The translations under genes and the position numbers were made by a program. Positions 1 to 12,380 of a DNA stretch of 64,000 bases are shown here, piece by piece. The notes beneath the pieces were generated by a model. It was not told the origin of the DNA. It did not search any database and worked only from the letters and a program-made list of their open reading frames with translations. This DNA comes from Eurosta solidaginis (lineage: Eukaryota > Arthropoda > Insecta > Diptera > Tephritidae). Position 1 is the stretch's first letter. Each line of letters starts with the position of its first letter. The DNA lies in assembly GCF_040869045.1 (NCBI RefSeq), contig NC_090322.1:83475675-83539674 (forward strand), in the 5' to 3' direction.

Positions 1-3000
1 ATCAATTTAACTCTAGAATTAAAGATATACAACGAGAAACAACGTTTGACAACCTTTAAACAGTTTTAATAACTATCTCAAAAATTGTCGCTCTGATGCA
101 AACAACTGATGAGTTATCTACTTAAATTTGTTGAACAAAACGACTTACGTATTTTAAGCATGCTAACCTTTAGTCCGGTAAGCAAATTAAAAAAAAAAAC
201 GCAATATGTAGGCTACACGAGAACGGAGACGTCGAGTAACCAAAACAAATGCGTTAAACAAATTCCTACACGTTATTTATCTATTTAACTCTAGAATTAA
301 AGGATATACAACGAGAAACAACGTTTGACAACCTTTAAACAGTTTTAATAACTATCTCAAAAATTGTCGCTCTGATGCAAACAACTGATGAGTTATCTAC
401 TTAAATTTGTTGAACAAAACGACTTACGTATTTTAAGCATGCTAACCTTTAGTCCGGTAAGCAAATTAAAAAAAAACGCAATATGTAGGCTACACGAGAA
501 CGGAGACGTCGAGCAACCAAAACAAATGCGTTAAACAAATTCCTACACGTTATTTATCAATTTAGCTCTAGAATTAAAGGATATACAACGGGAAACAACG
601 TTTGACAACCTTTAAACAGTTTTAATAACTATCTCAAAAATTGTCGCTGTGATGCAAACAACTGATGAGTTATCTACTTAAATTTGTTGAACAAAACGAC
701 TTACGTATTTTAAGCATGCTAACCTTTAGCCCGGTAAGCAAATTAAAAAAAAAACGCAATATGTAGGCTACACGAGAACGGAGACGTCGAGTAACCAAAA
801 CAAATGCGTTAAACAAATTCGTACACGTTATTTATCAATTTAACTCTAGAATTAAAGGATATACAACGAGAAACAACGTTTGACAACCTTTAAACAGTTT
901 TAATAACTATCTCAAAAATTGTCGCTCTGATGCAAACAACTGATGAGTTATCTACTTAAATTTGTTGAACAAAACGACTTACGTATTTTAAGCATGCTAA
1001 CCTTTAGCCCGGTAAGCAAATTAAAAAAAAAACGCAATATGCAGGCTACACGAGAACGGAGACGTCCAGTAACCAAAACAAATGCGTTAAACAAATTCCT
1101 ACACGTTATTTATCAATTTAACTCTAGAATTAAAGGATATACAACGAGAAACAACGTTTGACAACCTTTAAACAGTTTTAATAACTATCTCAAAAATTGT
1201 CGCTCTGATGCAAACAACTGATGAGTTATCTACTTAAATTTGTTGAACAAAACGACTTACGTATTTTAAGCATGCTAACCTTTAGCCCGGTAAGCAAATT
1301 AAAAAAAAACGCAATATGTAGGCTACACGAGAACGGAGACGTCGAGTAACCAAAACAAATGCGTTAAACAAATTCCTACACGTTATTTATCAATTTAACT
1401 CTAGAATTAAAGGATATACAACGAGAAACAACGTTTGACAACCTTTAAACAGTTTTAATAACTATCTCAAAAATTGTCGCTCTGATGCAAACAACTGATG
1501 AGTTATCTACTTAAATTTGTTGAACAAAACGACTTATGTATTTTAAGCATGCTAACCTTTAGCCCGGTAAGCAAATTAAAAAAAAAACGCAATATGTAGG
1601 CTACACGAGAGCGGAGACGTCGAGTAACCAAAACAAATGCGTTAAACAAATTCGTACACGTTATTTATCAATTTAACTCTAGAATTAAAGGATATACAAC
1701 GAGAAACAACGTTTGACAACCTTTAAACAGTTTTAATAACTATCTCAAAAATTGTCGCTCTGATGCAAACAACTGATGAGTTATCTACTTAAATTTGTTG
1801 AACAAAACGACTTACGTATTTTAAGCATGCTAACCTTTAGCCCGGTAAGCAAATTAAAAAAAAAAACGCAATATGTAAGCTACACGAGAACGGAGACGTC
1901 GAGTAACCAAAACAAATGCGTTAAACAAATTCCTACACGTTATTTATCAATTTAACTCTAGAATTAAAGATATACAACGAGAAACAACGTTTGACAACCT
2001 TTAAACAGTTTTAATAACTATCTCAAAAATTGTCGCTCTGATGCAAACAACTGATGAGTTATCTACTTAAATTTGTTGAACAAAACGACTTACGTATTTT
2101 AAGCATGCTAACCTTTAGTCCGGTAAGCAAATTAAAAAAAAAAACGCAATATGTAGGCTACACGAGAACGGAGACGTCGAGTAACCAAAACAAATGCGTT
2201 AAACAAATTCCTACACGTTATTTATCTATTTAACTCTAGAATTAAAGGATATACAACGAGAAACAACGTTTGACAACCTTTAAACAGTTTTAATAACTAT
2301 CTCAAAAATTGTCGCTCTGATGCAAACAACTGATGAGTTATCTACTTAAATTTGTTGAACAAAACGACTTACGTATTTTAAGCATGCTAACCTTTAGTCC
2401 GGTAAGCAAATTAAAAAAAAACGCAATATGTAGGCTACACGAGAACGGAGACGTCGAGCAACCAAAACAAATGCGTTAAACAAATTCCTACACGTTATTT
2501 ATCAATTTAGCTCTAGAATTAAAGGATATACAACGGGAAACAACGTTTGACAACCTTTAAACAGTTTTAATAACTATCTCAAAAATTGTCGCTGTGATGC
2601 AAACAACTGATGAGTTATCTACTTAAATTTGTTGAACAAAACGACTTACGTATTTTAAGCATGCTAACCTTTAGCCCGGTAAGCAAATTAAAAAAAAAAC
2701 GCAATATGTAGGCTACACGAGAACGGAGACGTCGAGTAACCAAAACAAATGCGTTAAACAAATTCGTACACGTTATTTATCAATTTAACTCTAGAATTAA
2801 AGGATATACAACGAGAAACAACGTTTGACAACCTTTAAACAGTTTTAATAACTATCTCAAAAATTGTCGCTCTGATGCAAACAACTGATGAGTTATATAC
2901 TTAAATTTGTTGAACAAAACGACTTACGTATTTTAAGCATGCTAACCTTTAGCCCGGTAAGCAAATTAAAAAAAAAACGCAATATGCAGGCTACACGAGA

Positions 3001-3245
3001 ACGGAGACGTCCAGTAACCAAAACAAATGCGTTAAACAAATTCCTACACGTTATTTATCAATTTAACTCTAGAATTAAAGGATATACAACGAGAAACAAC
3101 GTTTGACAACCTTTAAACAGTTTTAATAACTATCTCAAAAATTGTCGCTCTGATGCAAACAACTGATGAGTTATCTACTTAAATTTGTTGAACAAAACGA
3201 CTTACGTATTTTAAGCATGCTAACCTTTAGCCCGGTAAGCAAATT
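1..3245. repeat. 7-monomer segmental duplication, offset 1945 bp
   Basis: Base 1 onward matches base 1946 onward with shared private variants: the shortened attaaagatatac, the ttatctattt variant, the cgagcaacc variant, the tttagctctag plus acgggaaac pair, the cgctgtgatg variant, and the rare atgcaggc plus cgtccagt pair. The copies diverge after about 1300 in copy 1 and 3245 in copy 2, where A-tract length and the cctacac/cgtacac state differ. The left limit lies outside the window. This is a recent copy event of at least 1.3 kb. Confidence 0.85.
109..387. repeat. Representative satellite monomer with landmark motifs
   Basis: This copy serves as reference for the monomer's internal structure. 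TTTGTT at 127-132 and AACAAA at 134-139 form a perfect inverted repeat around one base. AGCATGCT at 157-164 is an 8-bp palindrome. The A-tract occupies 189-199. GACGTC lies at 228-233 and TCTAGA at 290-295. Three ACAAC motifs sit exactly 10 bp apart near the end of the copy; in the preceding copy they are at 29, 39 and 49. The choice of first base is arbitrary. Monomer length is not a multiple of three, so any reading frame shifts from copy to copy, which argues against a coding repeat. Confidence 0.9.
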
Positions 3246-6200
3246 AAAAAAAAAAACGCAATATGTAGGCTACACGAGAACGGAGACGTCGAGTAACCAA
3301 AACAAATGCGTTAAACAAATTCGTACACGTTATTTATCAATTTAACTCTAGAATTAAAGGATATACAACGAGAAACAACGTTTGACAACCTTTGAACAGT
3401 TTTAATAACTATCTCAAAAATTGTCGCTCTGATGCAAACAACTGATGAGTTATCTACTTAAATTTGTTGAACAAAACGACTTACGTATTTTAAGCATGCT
3501 AACCTTTAGTCCGGTAAGCAAATTAAAAAAAAAAACGCAATATGTAGGCTACACGAGAACGGAGACGTCGAGTAACCAAAACAAATGAGTTAAACAAATT
3601 CCTACACGTTATTTATCAATTTAACTCTAGAATTAAAGGATATACAACGAGAAACAACGTTTGACAACCTTTAAACAGTTTTAATAACTATCTCAAAAAT
3701 TGTCGCTCTGATGCAAACAACTGATGAGTTATCTACTTAAATTTGTTGAACAAAACGACTTACGTATTTTAAGCATGCTAACCTTTAGCCCGGTAAGCAA
3801 ATGAAAAAAAAACGCAATATGTAGGCTACACGAGAGCGGAGACGTCGAGTAACCAAAACAAATGCGTTAAACATATTCGTACACGTTATTTATCAATTTA
3901 ACTCTAGAATTAAAGGATATACAACGAGAAACAACGTTTGAGAACCTTTAAACAGTTTTAATAACTATCTCAAAAGTTGTCGCTCTGATGCCAACAAATG
4001 ATGAGTTATCTACTTAAATTTGTTGAACAAAACGACTTACGTATTTTAAGCATGCTAACCTTTAGCCCGGTAAGCAAATTAAAAAAAAAAACGCAATATG
4101 TAGGCTACACGAGAGCGGAGACGTCGAGTAACCAAAACAAATGCGTTAAACAAATTCGTACACGTTATTTATTAATTTAACTCTAGAATTAAAGGATATA
4201 CAACGAGAAACAACGTTTGACAACCTTTAAACAGTTTTAATAACTATCTCAAAAATTGTCGCTCTGATGCAAACAACTGATGAGTTATCTACTTAAATTT
4301 GTTGAACAAAACGACTTACGTATTTTAAGCATGCTAACCTTTAGCCCGGTAAGCAAATTAAAAAAAAAAACGCAATATGTAGGCTACACGAGAGCGGAGA
4401 CGTCGAGTAACCAAAACAAATGCGTTAAACAAATTCGTACACGTTATTTATCAATTTAACTCTAGAATTAAAGGATATACAACGAGAAACAACGTTTGAC
4501 AACTTTTAAACAGTTTTAATAACTATCTCAAAAATTGTCGCTCTGATGCAAACAACTGATGAGTTATCTACTTAAATTTGTTGAACAAAACGACTTACGT
4601 ATTTTAAGCATGCTAACCTTTAGCCCGGTAAGCAAATTAAAAAAAAGACGCAATATGCAGGCTACACGAGAACGGAGACGTCGAGTAACCAAAACAAATG
4701 CGTTAAACAAATTCCTACACGTTATTTATCAATTTAACTCTAGAATTAAAGGATATACAACGAGAAACAACGTTTGACAACCTTTAAACAGTTTTAATAA
4801 CTATCTCAAAAATTGTCGCTCTGATGCAAACAACTGATGAGTTATCTACTTAAATTTGTTGAACAAAACGACTTACGTATTTTAAGCATGCTAACCTTTA
4901 GCCCGGTAAGCAAATTAAAAAAAAAACGCAATATGTAGGCTACACGAGAACGGAGACGTCGAGTAACCAAAACAAATGCGTTAAACAAATTCGTACACGT
5001 TATTTATCAATTTAACTCTAGAATTAAAGGATATACAACGAGAAACAACGTTTGACAACCTTTAAACAGTTTTAATAACTATCTCAAAAATTGTCGCTCT
5101 GATGCAAACAACTGATGAGTTATCTACTTAAATTTGTTGAACAAAACGACTTACGTATTTTAAGCATGCTAACCTTTAGTCCGGTAAGCAAATTAAAAAA
5201 AAAACGCAATATGTAGGCTACACGAGAACGGAGACGTCGAGTAACCAAAACAAATGCGTTAAACAAATTCCTACACGTTATTTATCAATTTAACTCTAGA
5301 ATTAAAGGATATACAACGAGAAGCAACGTTTGACAACCTTTAAACAGTTTTAATAACTATCTCAAAAATTGTCGCTCTGATGCAAACAACTGAAGAGTTA
5401 TCTACTTAAATTTGTTGAACAAAACGACTTACGTATTTTAAGCATGCTAACCTTTAGCCCGGTAAGCAAATGAAAAAAAAACGCAATATGTAGGCTACAC
5501 GAGAGCGGAGACGTCGAGTAACCAAAACAAATGCGTTAAACAAATTCGTACACGTTATTTATCAATTTAACTCTAGAATTAAAGGATATACAACGAGAAA
5601 CAACGTTTGACAACCTTTAAACAGTTTTAATAACTATCTCAAAAATTTTCGCTCTGATGCAAACAACTGATGAGTTATCTACTTAAATTTGTTGAACAAA
5701 ACGACTTACGTATTTTAAGCATGCTAACCTTTAGCCCGGTAAGCAAATTAAAAAAAAAACGCAATATGTAGGCTACACGAGAACGGAGACGTCGAGTAAC
5801 CAAAACAAATGCGTTAAACAAATTCCTACACGTTATTTATCAATTTAACTCTAGAATTAAAGGATATACAACGAGAAACAACGTTTCACAACCTTTAAAC
5901 AGTTTTAATAACTATCTCAAAAATTGTCGCTCTGATGCAAACAACTGATGAGTTATCTACTTAAATTTGTTGAACAAAACGACTTACGTATTTTAAGCAT
6001 GCTAACCTTTAGCCCGATAAGCAAATTAAAAAAAAAAACGCAATTTGTAGGCTACACGAGAGCGGAGACGTCGAGTAACCAAAACAAATGCGTTAAACAA
6101 ATTCGTACACGTTATTTATCAATTTAACTCTAGAATTAAAGGATATACAACGAGAAACAACGTTTGACAACCTTTAAACAGTTTTAATAACTATCTCAAA

Positions 6201-7799
6201 AATTGTCGCTCTGATGCAAACAACTGATGAGTTATCTACTTAAATTTGTTGAACGAAACGACTTACGTATTTTAAGCATGCTAACCTTTAGCCCGGTAAG
6301 CAAATTAAAAAAAAAAACGCAATATGTAGGCTACACGAGAACGGAGACGTCGAGTAACCAAAACAAATGCGTTAAACAAATTCCTACACGTTATTTATCA
6401 ATTTAACTCTAGAATTAAAGGATATACAACGAGAAACAACGTTTGACAACCTTTAAACAGTTTTAATAACTATCTCAAAAATTGTCGCTCTGATGCAAAC
6501 AACTGATGAGTTATCTACTTAAATTTGTTGAACAAAACGACTTACGTATTTTAAGCATGCTAACCTTTAGTCCGGTAAGCAAATTAAAAAAAAAACGCAA
6601 TATGTAGGCTACACGAGAACGGAGACGTCGAGTAACAAAAACAAATGCGTTAAACAAATTCCTACACGTTATTTATCAATTTAACTCTAGAATTAAAGGA
6701 TATACAACGAGAAACAACGTTTGACAACCTTTAAACAGTTTTAATAACTATCTCAAAAATTGTCGCTCTGATGCAAACAACTGATGAGTTATCTACTTAA
6801 ATTTGTTGAACAAAACGACTTACGTATTTTAAGCATGCTAACCTTTAGTCCGGTAAGCAAATTAAAAAAAAACGCAATATGTAGGCTACACGAGAGCGGA
6901 GACGTCGAGTAACCAAAACAAATGCGTTAAACAAATTCGTACACGTTATTTATCAATTTAACTCTAGAATTAAAGGGTATACAACGAGAAACAACGTTTG
7001 ACAACCTTTAAACAGTTTTAATAACTATCTCAAAAATTGTCGCTCTGATGCAAACAACTGATGAGTTATCTACTTAAATTTGTTGAACAAAACGACTTAC
7101 GTATTTTAAGCATGCTAACCTTTAGCCCGGTAAGCAAATTAAAAAAAAACGCAATATGTAGGCTACACGAGAACGGAGACGTCGAGTAACCAAAACAAAT
7201 GCGTTAAACAAATTCGTACACGTTATTTATCAATTTAACTCTAGAATTAAAGGATATACAACGAGAAACAACGTTTGACAACCTTTAAACAGTTTTAATA
7301 ACTATCTCAAAAATTGTCGCTCTGATGCAAGCAACTGATGAGTTATCTACTTAAATATGTTGAACAAAACGACTTACGTATTTTAAGCATGCTAACCTTT
7401 AGCCCGGTAAGCAAATTAAAAAAAAAACGCAATATGTAGGCTACACGAGAACGGAGACGTCGAGTAACCAAAACAAATGCGTTAAACAAATTCGTACACG
7501 TTATTTATCAATTTAACTCTAGAATTAAAGGATATACAACGAGAAACAACGTTTGACAACCTTTAAACAGTTTTAATAACTATCTCAAAAATTGTCGCTC
7601 TGATGCAAACAACTGCTGAGTTATCTACTCAAATTTGTTGAACAAAACGACTTACGTATTTTAAACATGCTAACCTTTAGCCCGGTAAGCAAATTAAAAA
7701 AAAAAACGCAATATGTAGGCTACACGAGAACGGAGACGTCGAGTAACCAAAACAAATGCGTTAAACAAATTCCTACACGTTATTTATCAATTTAACTCT

Positions 7800-10700
7800 A
7801 GAATTAAAGGATATACAACGAGAAACAACGTTTGACAATCTTTAAACAGTTTTAATAACTATCTCAAAAATTGTCGCTCTGATGCAAACAACTGATGAGT
7901 TATCTACTTAAATTTGTTGAACAAAACGACTTACGTATTTTAAGCATGCTAACCTTTAGCCCGGTAAGCAAATTAAAAAAAAAACGCAATATGTAGGCTA
8001 CACGAGAACGGAGACGTCGAGTAACCAAAACAAATGCGTTAAACAAATTCGTACACGTTATTTATCAATTTAACTCTAGAATTAAAGGATATACAACGAG
8101 AAACAACGTTTGACAACCTTTAAACAGTTTTAATAACTATCTCAAACATTGTCGCTCTGATGCAAACAACTGATGAGTTATCTACTTAACTTTGTTGAAC
8201 AAAACGACTTACGTATTTTAAGCATGCTAACCTTTAGCCCGGTAAGCAAATTAAAAAAAAAACGCAATATGTAGGCTACACGAGAACGGAGACGTCGAGT
8301 AACCAAAACAAATGCGTTAAACAAATTCGTACACGTTATTTATCAATTTAACTCTAGAATTAAAGGATATACAACGAGAAACAACGTTTGACAACCTTTA
8401 AACAGTTTTAATACCTATCTCAAAAATTGTCGCTCTGATGCAAACAACTGCTGAGTTATCTACTCAAATTTGTTGAACAAAACGACTTACGTATTTTAAA
8501 CATGCTTACCTTTAGCCCGGTAAGCAAATTAAAAAAAAAACGGAATATGTAGGCTACACGAGAACGGAGACGTCGAGTAACCAAAACAAATGCGTTAAAC
8601 AAATTCGTACACGTTATTTATCAACTTAACTCTAGAATTAAAGGATATACAACGAGAAACAACGTTTGACAACCTTTAAACAGTTTTAATAACTATCTCA
8701 AAAATTGTCGCTCTGATGCAAACAACTGATGAGTTATCTACTCAAATTTGTTGAACAAAACGACTTACGTATTTTAAACATGCTAACCTTTAGCCCGGTA
8801 AGCAAATTAAAAAAAAACGCAATATGTAGGCTACACGAGAACGGAGACGTCGAGTAACCAAAACAAATGCGTTAAACAAATTCGTACACGTTGTTTATCA
8901 ATTTAACTCTAGAATTAAAGGATATACAACGAGAAACAACGTTTGACAACCTTTAAACAGTTTTAATAACTATCTCAAAAATTGTCGCTCTGATGCAAAC
9001 AACTGATGAGTTATCTACTTAAATTTGTTGAACAAAACGACTTACGTATTTTAAGCATGCTAACCTTTAGCCCGGTAAGCAAATTAAAAAAAAAACGCAA
9101 TATGTAGGCTACACGAGAACGGAGACGTCGAGTAACCAAAACAAATGCGTTAAACAAATTCCTACACGTTATTTATCAATTTAACTCTAGAATTAAAGGA
9201 TATACAACGAGTAACAACGTTTGACAACCTTTAAATAGTTTTAATAACTATCTCAAAAATTGTCGTTCTGATGGAAACAACTGCTGAGTTATCTACTCAA
9301 ATTTGTTGAACAAAACGATTACGTATTTTAAGCATGCTAACCTTTAGCCCGGTAAGCAAATTAAAAAAAAACGCAATATGTAGGCTAGACGAGAACGGAG
9401 ACGTCGAGTAACCAAAACAAATGCGTTAAACAAATTCCTACACGTTATTTATCAATTTAACTCTAGAATTAAAGGATATACAACGAGAAACAACGTTTGA
9501 CAACCTTTAAACAGTTTTAATAACTATCTCAAAAATTGTCGCTCTGATGCAAACAACTGATGAGTTATCTACTTAAATTTGTTGAACAAAACGACTTACG
9601 TATTTTAAGCATGCTAACCTTTAGCCCGGTAAGCAAATTAAAAAAAAAACGCAATATGTAGGCTACACGAGAGCGGAGACGTCGAGTAACCAAAACAAAT
9701 GCGTTAAACAAATTCGTACACGTTATTTATCAATTTAACTCTAGAATTAAAGGATATACAACGAGAAACAACGTTTGACAACCTTTAAACAGTTTTAATA
9801 ACTATCTCAAAAATTGTCGCTCTGATGCAAACAACTGATGAGTTATCTACTTAAATTTGTTGAACAAAACGACTTACGTATTTAAAGCATGCTAACCTTT
9901 AGCCCGGTAAGCAAATTAAAAAAAAAACGCAATATGTAGGCTACACGAGAACGGAGACGTCGAGTAACCAAAACAAATGCGTTAAACAAATTCCTACACG
10001 TTATTTATCAATTTAACTCTAGAATTAAAGGATATACAACGAGAAACAACGTTTGACAACCTTAAAACAGTTTTAATAACTATCTCAAAAATTGTCGTTC
10101 TGATGCAAACAACTGATGAGTTATCTACTTAAATTTGTTGAACAAAACGACTTACGTATTTTAAGCATGCTAACCTTTAGCCCGGTAAGCAAATTAAAAA
10201 AAAAACGCAATATGTAGGCTACACGAGAGCGGAGACGTCGAGTAGCCAAAACAAATGCGTTAAACAAATTCGTACACGTTATTTATCAATTTAACTCTAG
10301 AATTAAAGGATATACAACGAGAAACAACGTTTGACAACCTTTAAACAGTTTTAATAACTATCTCAAAAATTGTCGCTCTGATGCAAACAACTGATGAGTT
10401 ATCTACTTAAATTTGTTGAACAAAACGACTTACGTATTTTAAGCATGCTAACCTTTAGCCCGGTAAGCAAATTAAAAAAAAAAACGCAATATGTAGGCTA
10501 CACGAGAACGGAGACGTCGAGTAACCAAAACAAATGCGTTAAACAAATTCGTACACGTTATTTATCAATTTAACTCTAGAATTAAAGGATATACAACGAG
10601 AAACAACGTTTGACAACCTTTAAACAGTTTTAATAACTATCTCAAAAATTGTCGCTCTGATGCAAACAACTGATGAGTTATCTACTTAACTTTGTTGAAC

Positions 10701-12380
10701 AAAACGACTTACGTATTTTAAGCATGCTAACCTTTAGCCCGGTAAGCAAATTAAAAAAAAAACGCAATATGTAGGCTACACGAGAACGGAGACGTCGAGT
10801 AACCAAAACAAATGCGTTAAACAAATTCGTACACGTTATTTATCAATTTAACTCTAGAATTAAAGGATATACAACGAGAAACAACGTTTGACAACCTTTA
10901 AACAGTTTTAATACCTATCTCAAAAATTGTCGCTCTGATGCAAACAACTGCTGAGTTATCTACTCAAATTTGTTGAACAAAACGACTTACGTATTTTAAA
11001 CATGCTTACCTTTAGCCCGGTAAGCAAATTAAAAAAAAAACGGAATATGTAGGCTACACGAGAACGGAGACGTCGAGTAACCAAAACAAATACGTTAAAC
11101 AAATTCGTACACGTTATTTATCAATTTAACTCTAGAATTAAAGGATATACAACGAGAAACAACGTTTGACAACCTTTAAACAGTTTTAATAACTATCTCA
11201 AAAATTGTCGCTCTGATGCAAACAACTGATGAGTTATCTACTCAAATTTGTTGAACAAAACGACTTACGTATTTTAAACATGCTAACCTTTAGCCCGGTA
11301 AGCAAATTAAAAAAAAACGCAATATGTAGGCTACACGAGAACGGAGACGTCGAGTAACCAAAACAAATGCGTTAAACAAATTCGTACACGTTGTTTATCA
11401 ATTTAACTCTAGAATTAAAGGATATACAACGAGAAACAACGTTTGACAACCTTTAAACAGTTTTAATAACTATCTCAAAAATTGTCGCTCTGATGCAAAC
11501 AACTGATGAGTTATCTACTTAAATTTCTTGAACAAAACGACTTACGTATTTTAAGCATGCTAACCTTTAGCCCGGTAAGCAAATTAAAAAAAAAACGCAA
11601 TATGTAGGCTACACGAGAACGGAGACGTCGAGTAACCAAAACAAATGCGTTAAACAAATTCCTACACGTTATTTATCAATTTAACTCTAGAATTAAAGGA
11701 TATGCAACGAGTAACAACGTTTGACAACCTTTAAATAGTTTTAATAACTATCTCAAAAATTGTCGCTCTGATGGAAACAACTGCTGAGTTATCTACTCAA
11801 ATTTGTTGAACAAAACGATTACGTATTTTAAGCATGCTAACCTTTAGCCCGGTAAGCAAATTTAAAAAAAAAACGCAATATGTAGGCTACACGAGAACGG
11901 AGACGTCGAGTAACCAAAACAAATGCGTTAAACAAATTCCTACACGTTATTTATCAATTTAACTCTAGAATTAAAGGATATACAACGAGAAACAACGTTT
12001 GACAACCTTTAAACAGTTTTAATAACTATCTCAAAAATTGTCGCTCTGATGCAAACAACTGATGAGTTATCTACTTAAATTTGTTGAACAAAACGACTTA
12101 CGTATTTTAAGCATGCTAACCTTTAGCCCGGTAAGCAAATTAAAAAAAAAACGCAATATGTAGGCTACACGAGAGCGGAGACGTCGAGTAACCAAAACAA
12201 ATGCGTTAAACAAATTCGTACACGTTATTTATCAATTTAACTCTAGAATTAAAGGATATACAACGAGAAACAACGTTTGACAACCTTTAAACAGTTTTAA
12301 TAACTATCTCAAAAATTGTCGCTCTGATGCAAACAACTGATGAGTTATCTACTTAAATTTGTTGAACAAAACGACTTACG
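7800..12380. repeat. 9-monomer segmental duplication, offset ~2500 bp
   Basis: A run of private variants repeats exactly 2500 bp apart: tctacttaactttg (8181/10681), atacctatct (8411/10911), cggaatatg (about 8541/11041), ttgtttatca (8891/11391), gagtaacaacg with aaatagtt (9210/11710), and the shortened caaaacgattacg (9311/11811). After an A-tract length change the offset becomes 2502 at the gagcgg variant (9671/12173). Copy 1 spans about 7.8-9.9 kb and copy 2 about 10.3-12.4 kb. Edges are approximate because flanking monomers are very similar to each other. Confidence 0.85.
9180..9330. repeat. Divergent monomer subtype (gagtaac/aaatagt/atggaaac)
   Basis: A linked haplotype within one monomer: gagtaacaacg for gagaaacaacg, aaatagtt for aaacagtt, atggaaac for atgcaaac, ctgctgag for ctgatgag, and ctactcaaa for ctacttaaa. 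I see the linked set at about 9.2, 11.7, 13.9, 15.0, 57.1, 59.0, 59.9 and 61.8 kb, with a partial form at 16.2 kb. I did not notice it between about 17 and 56 kb. It is a subfamily marker useful for tracing amplification history. Confidence 0.75.

Noticed and set aside
165..180. CENP-B-box-like site around ctttagcccggtaagc
   Set aside because: It does not match the CENP-B box pattern, and flies lack a clear CENP-B box system.
109..387. Monomer as an internal duplication of two ~139-bp halves
   Set aside because: The half-monomers do not align. The best shared stretch (aaccttta) is about 165 bp apart and short.
943..1161. 72-codon open frame repeated in several monomers (943, 2888, 4559, 49934, 54100, 54656, 54937)
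   Set aside because: The frame opens only when A-tract length or a tag-to-cag change (atgtaggc to atgcaggc) removes a stop. Most monomers have stops there, and monomer length is not a multiple of three. No selection for coding is visible.
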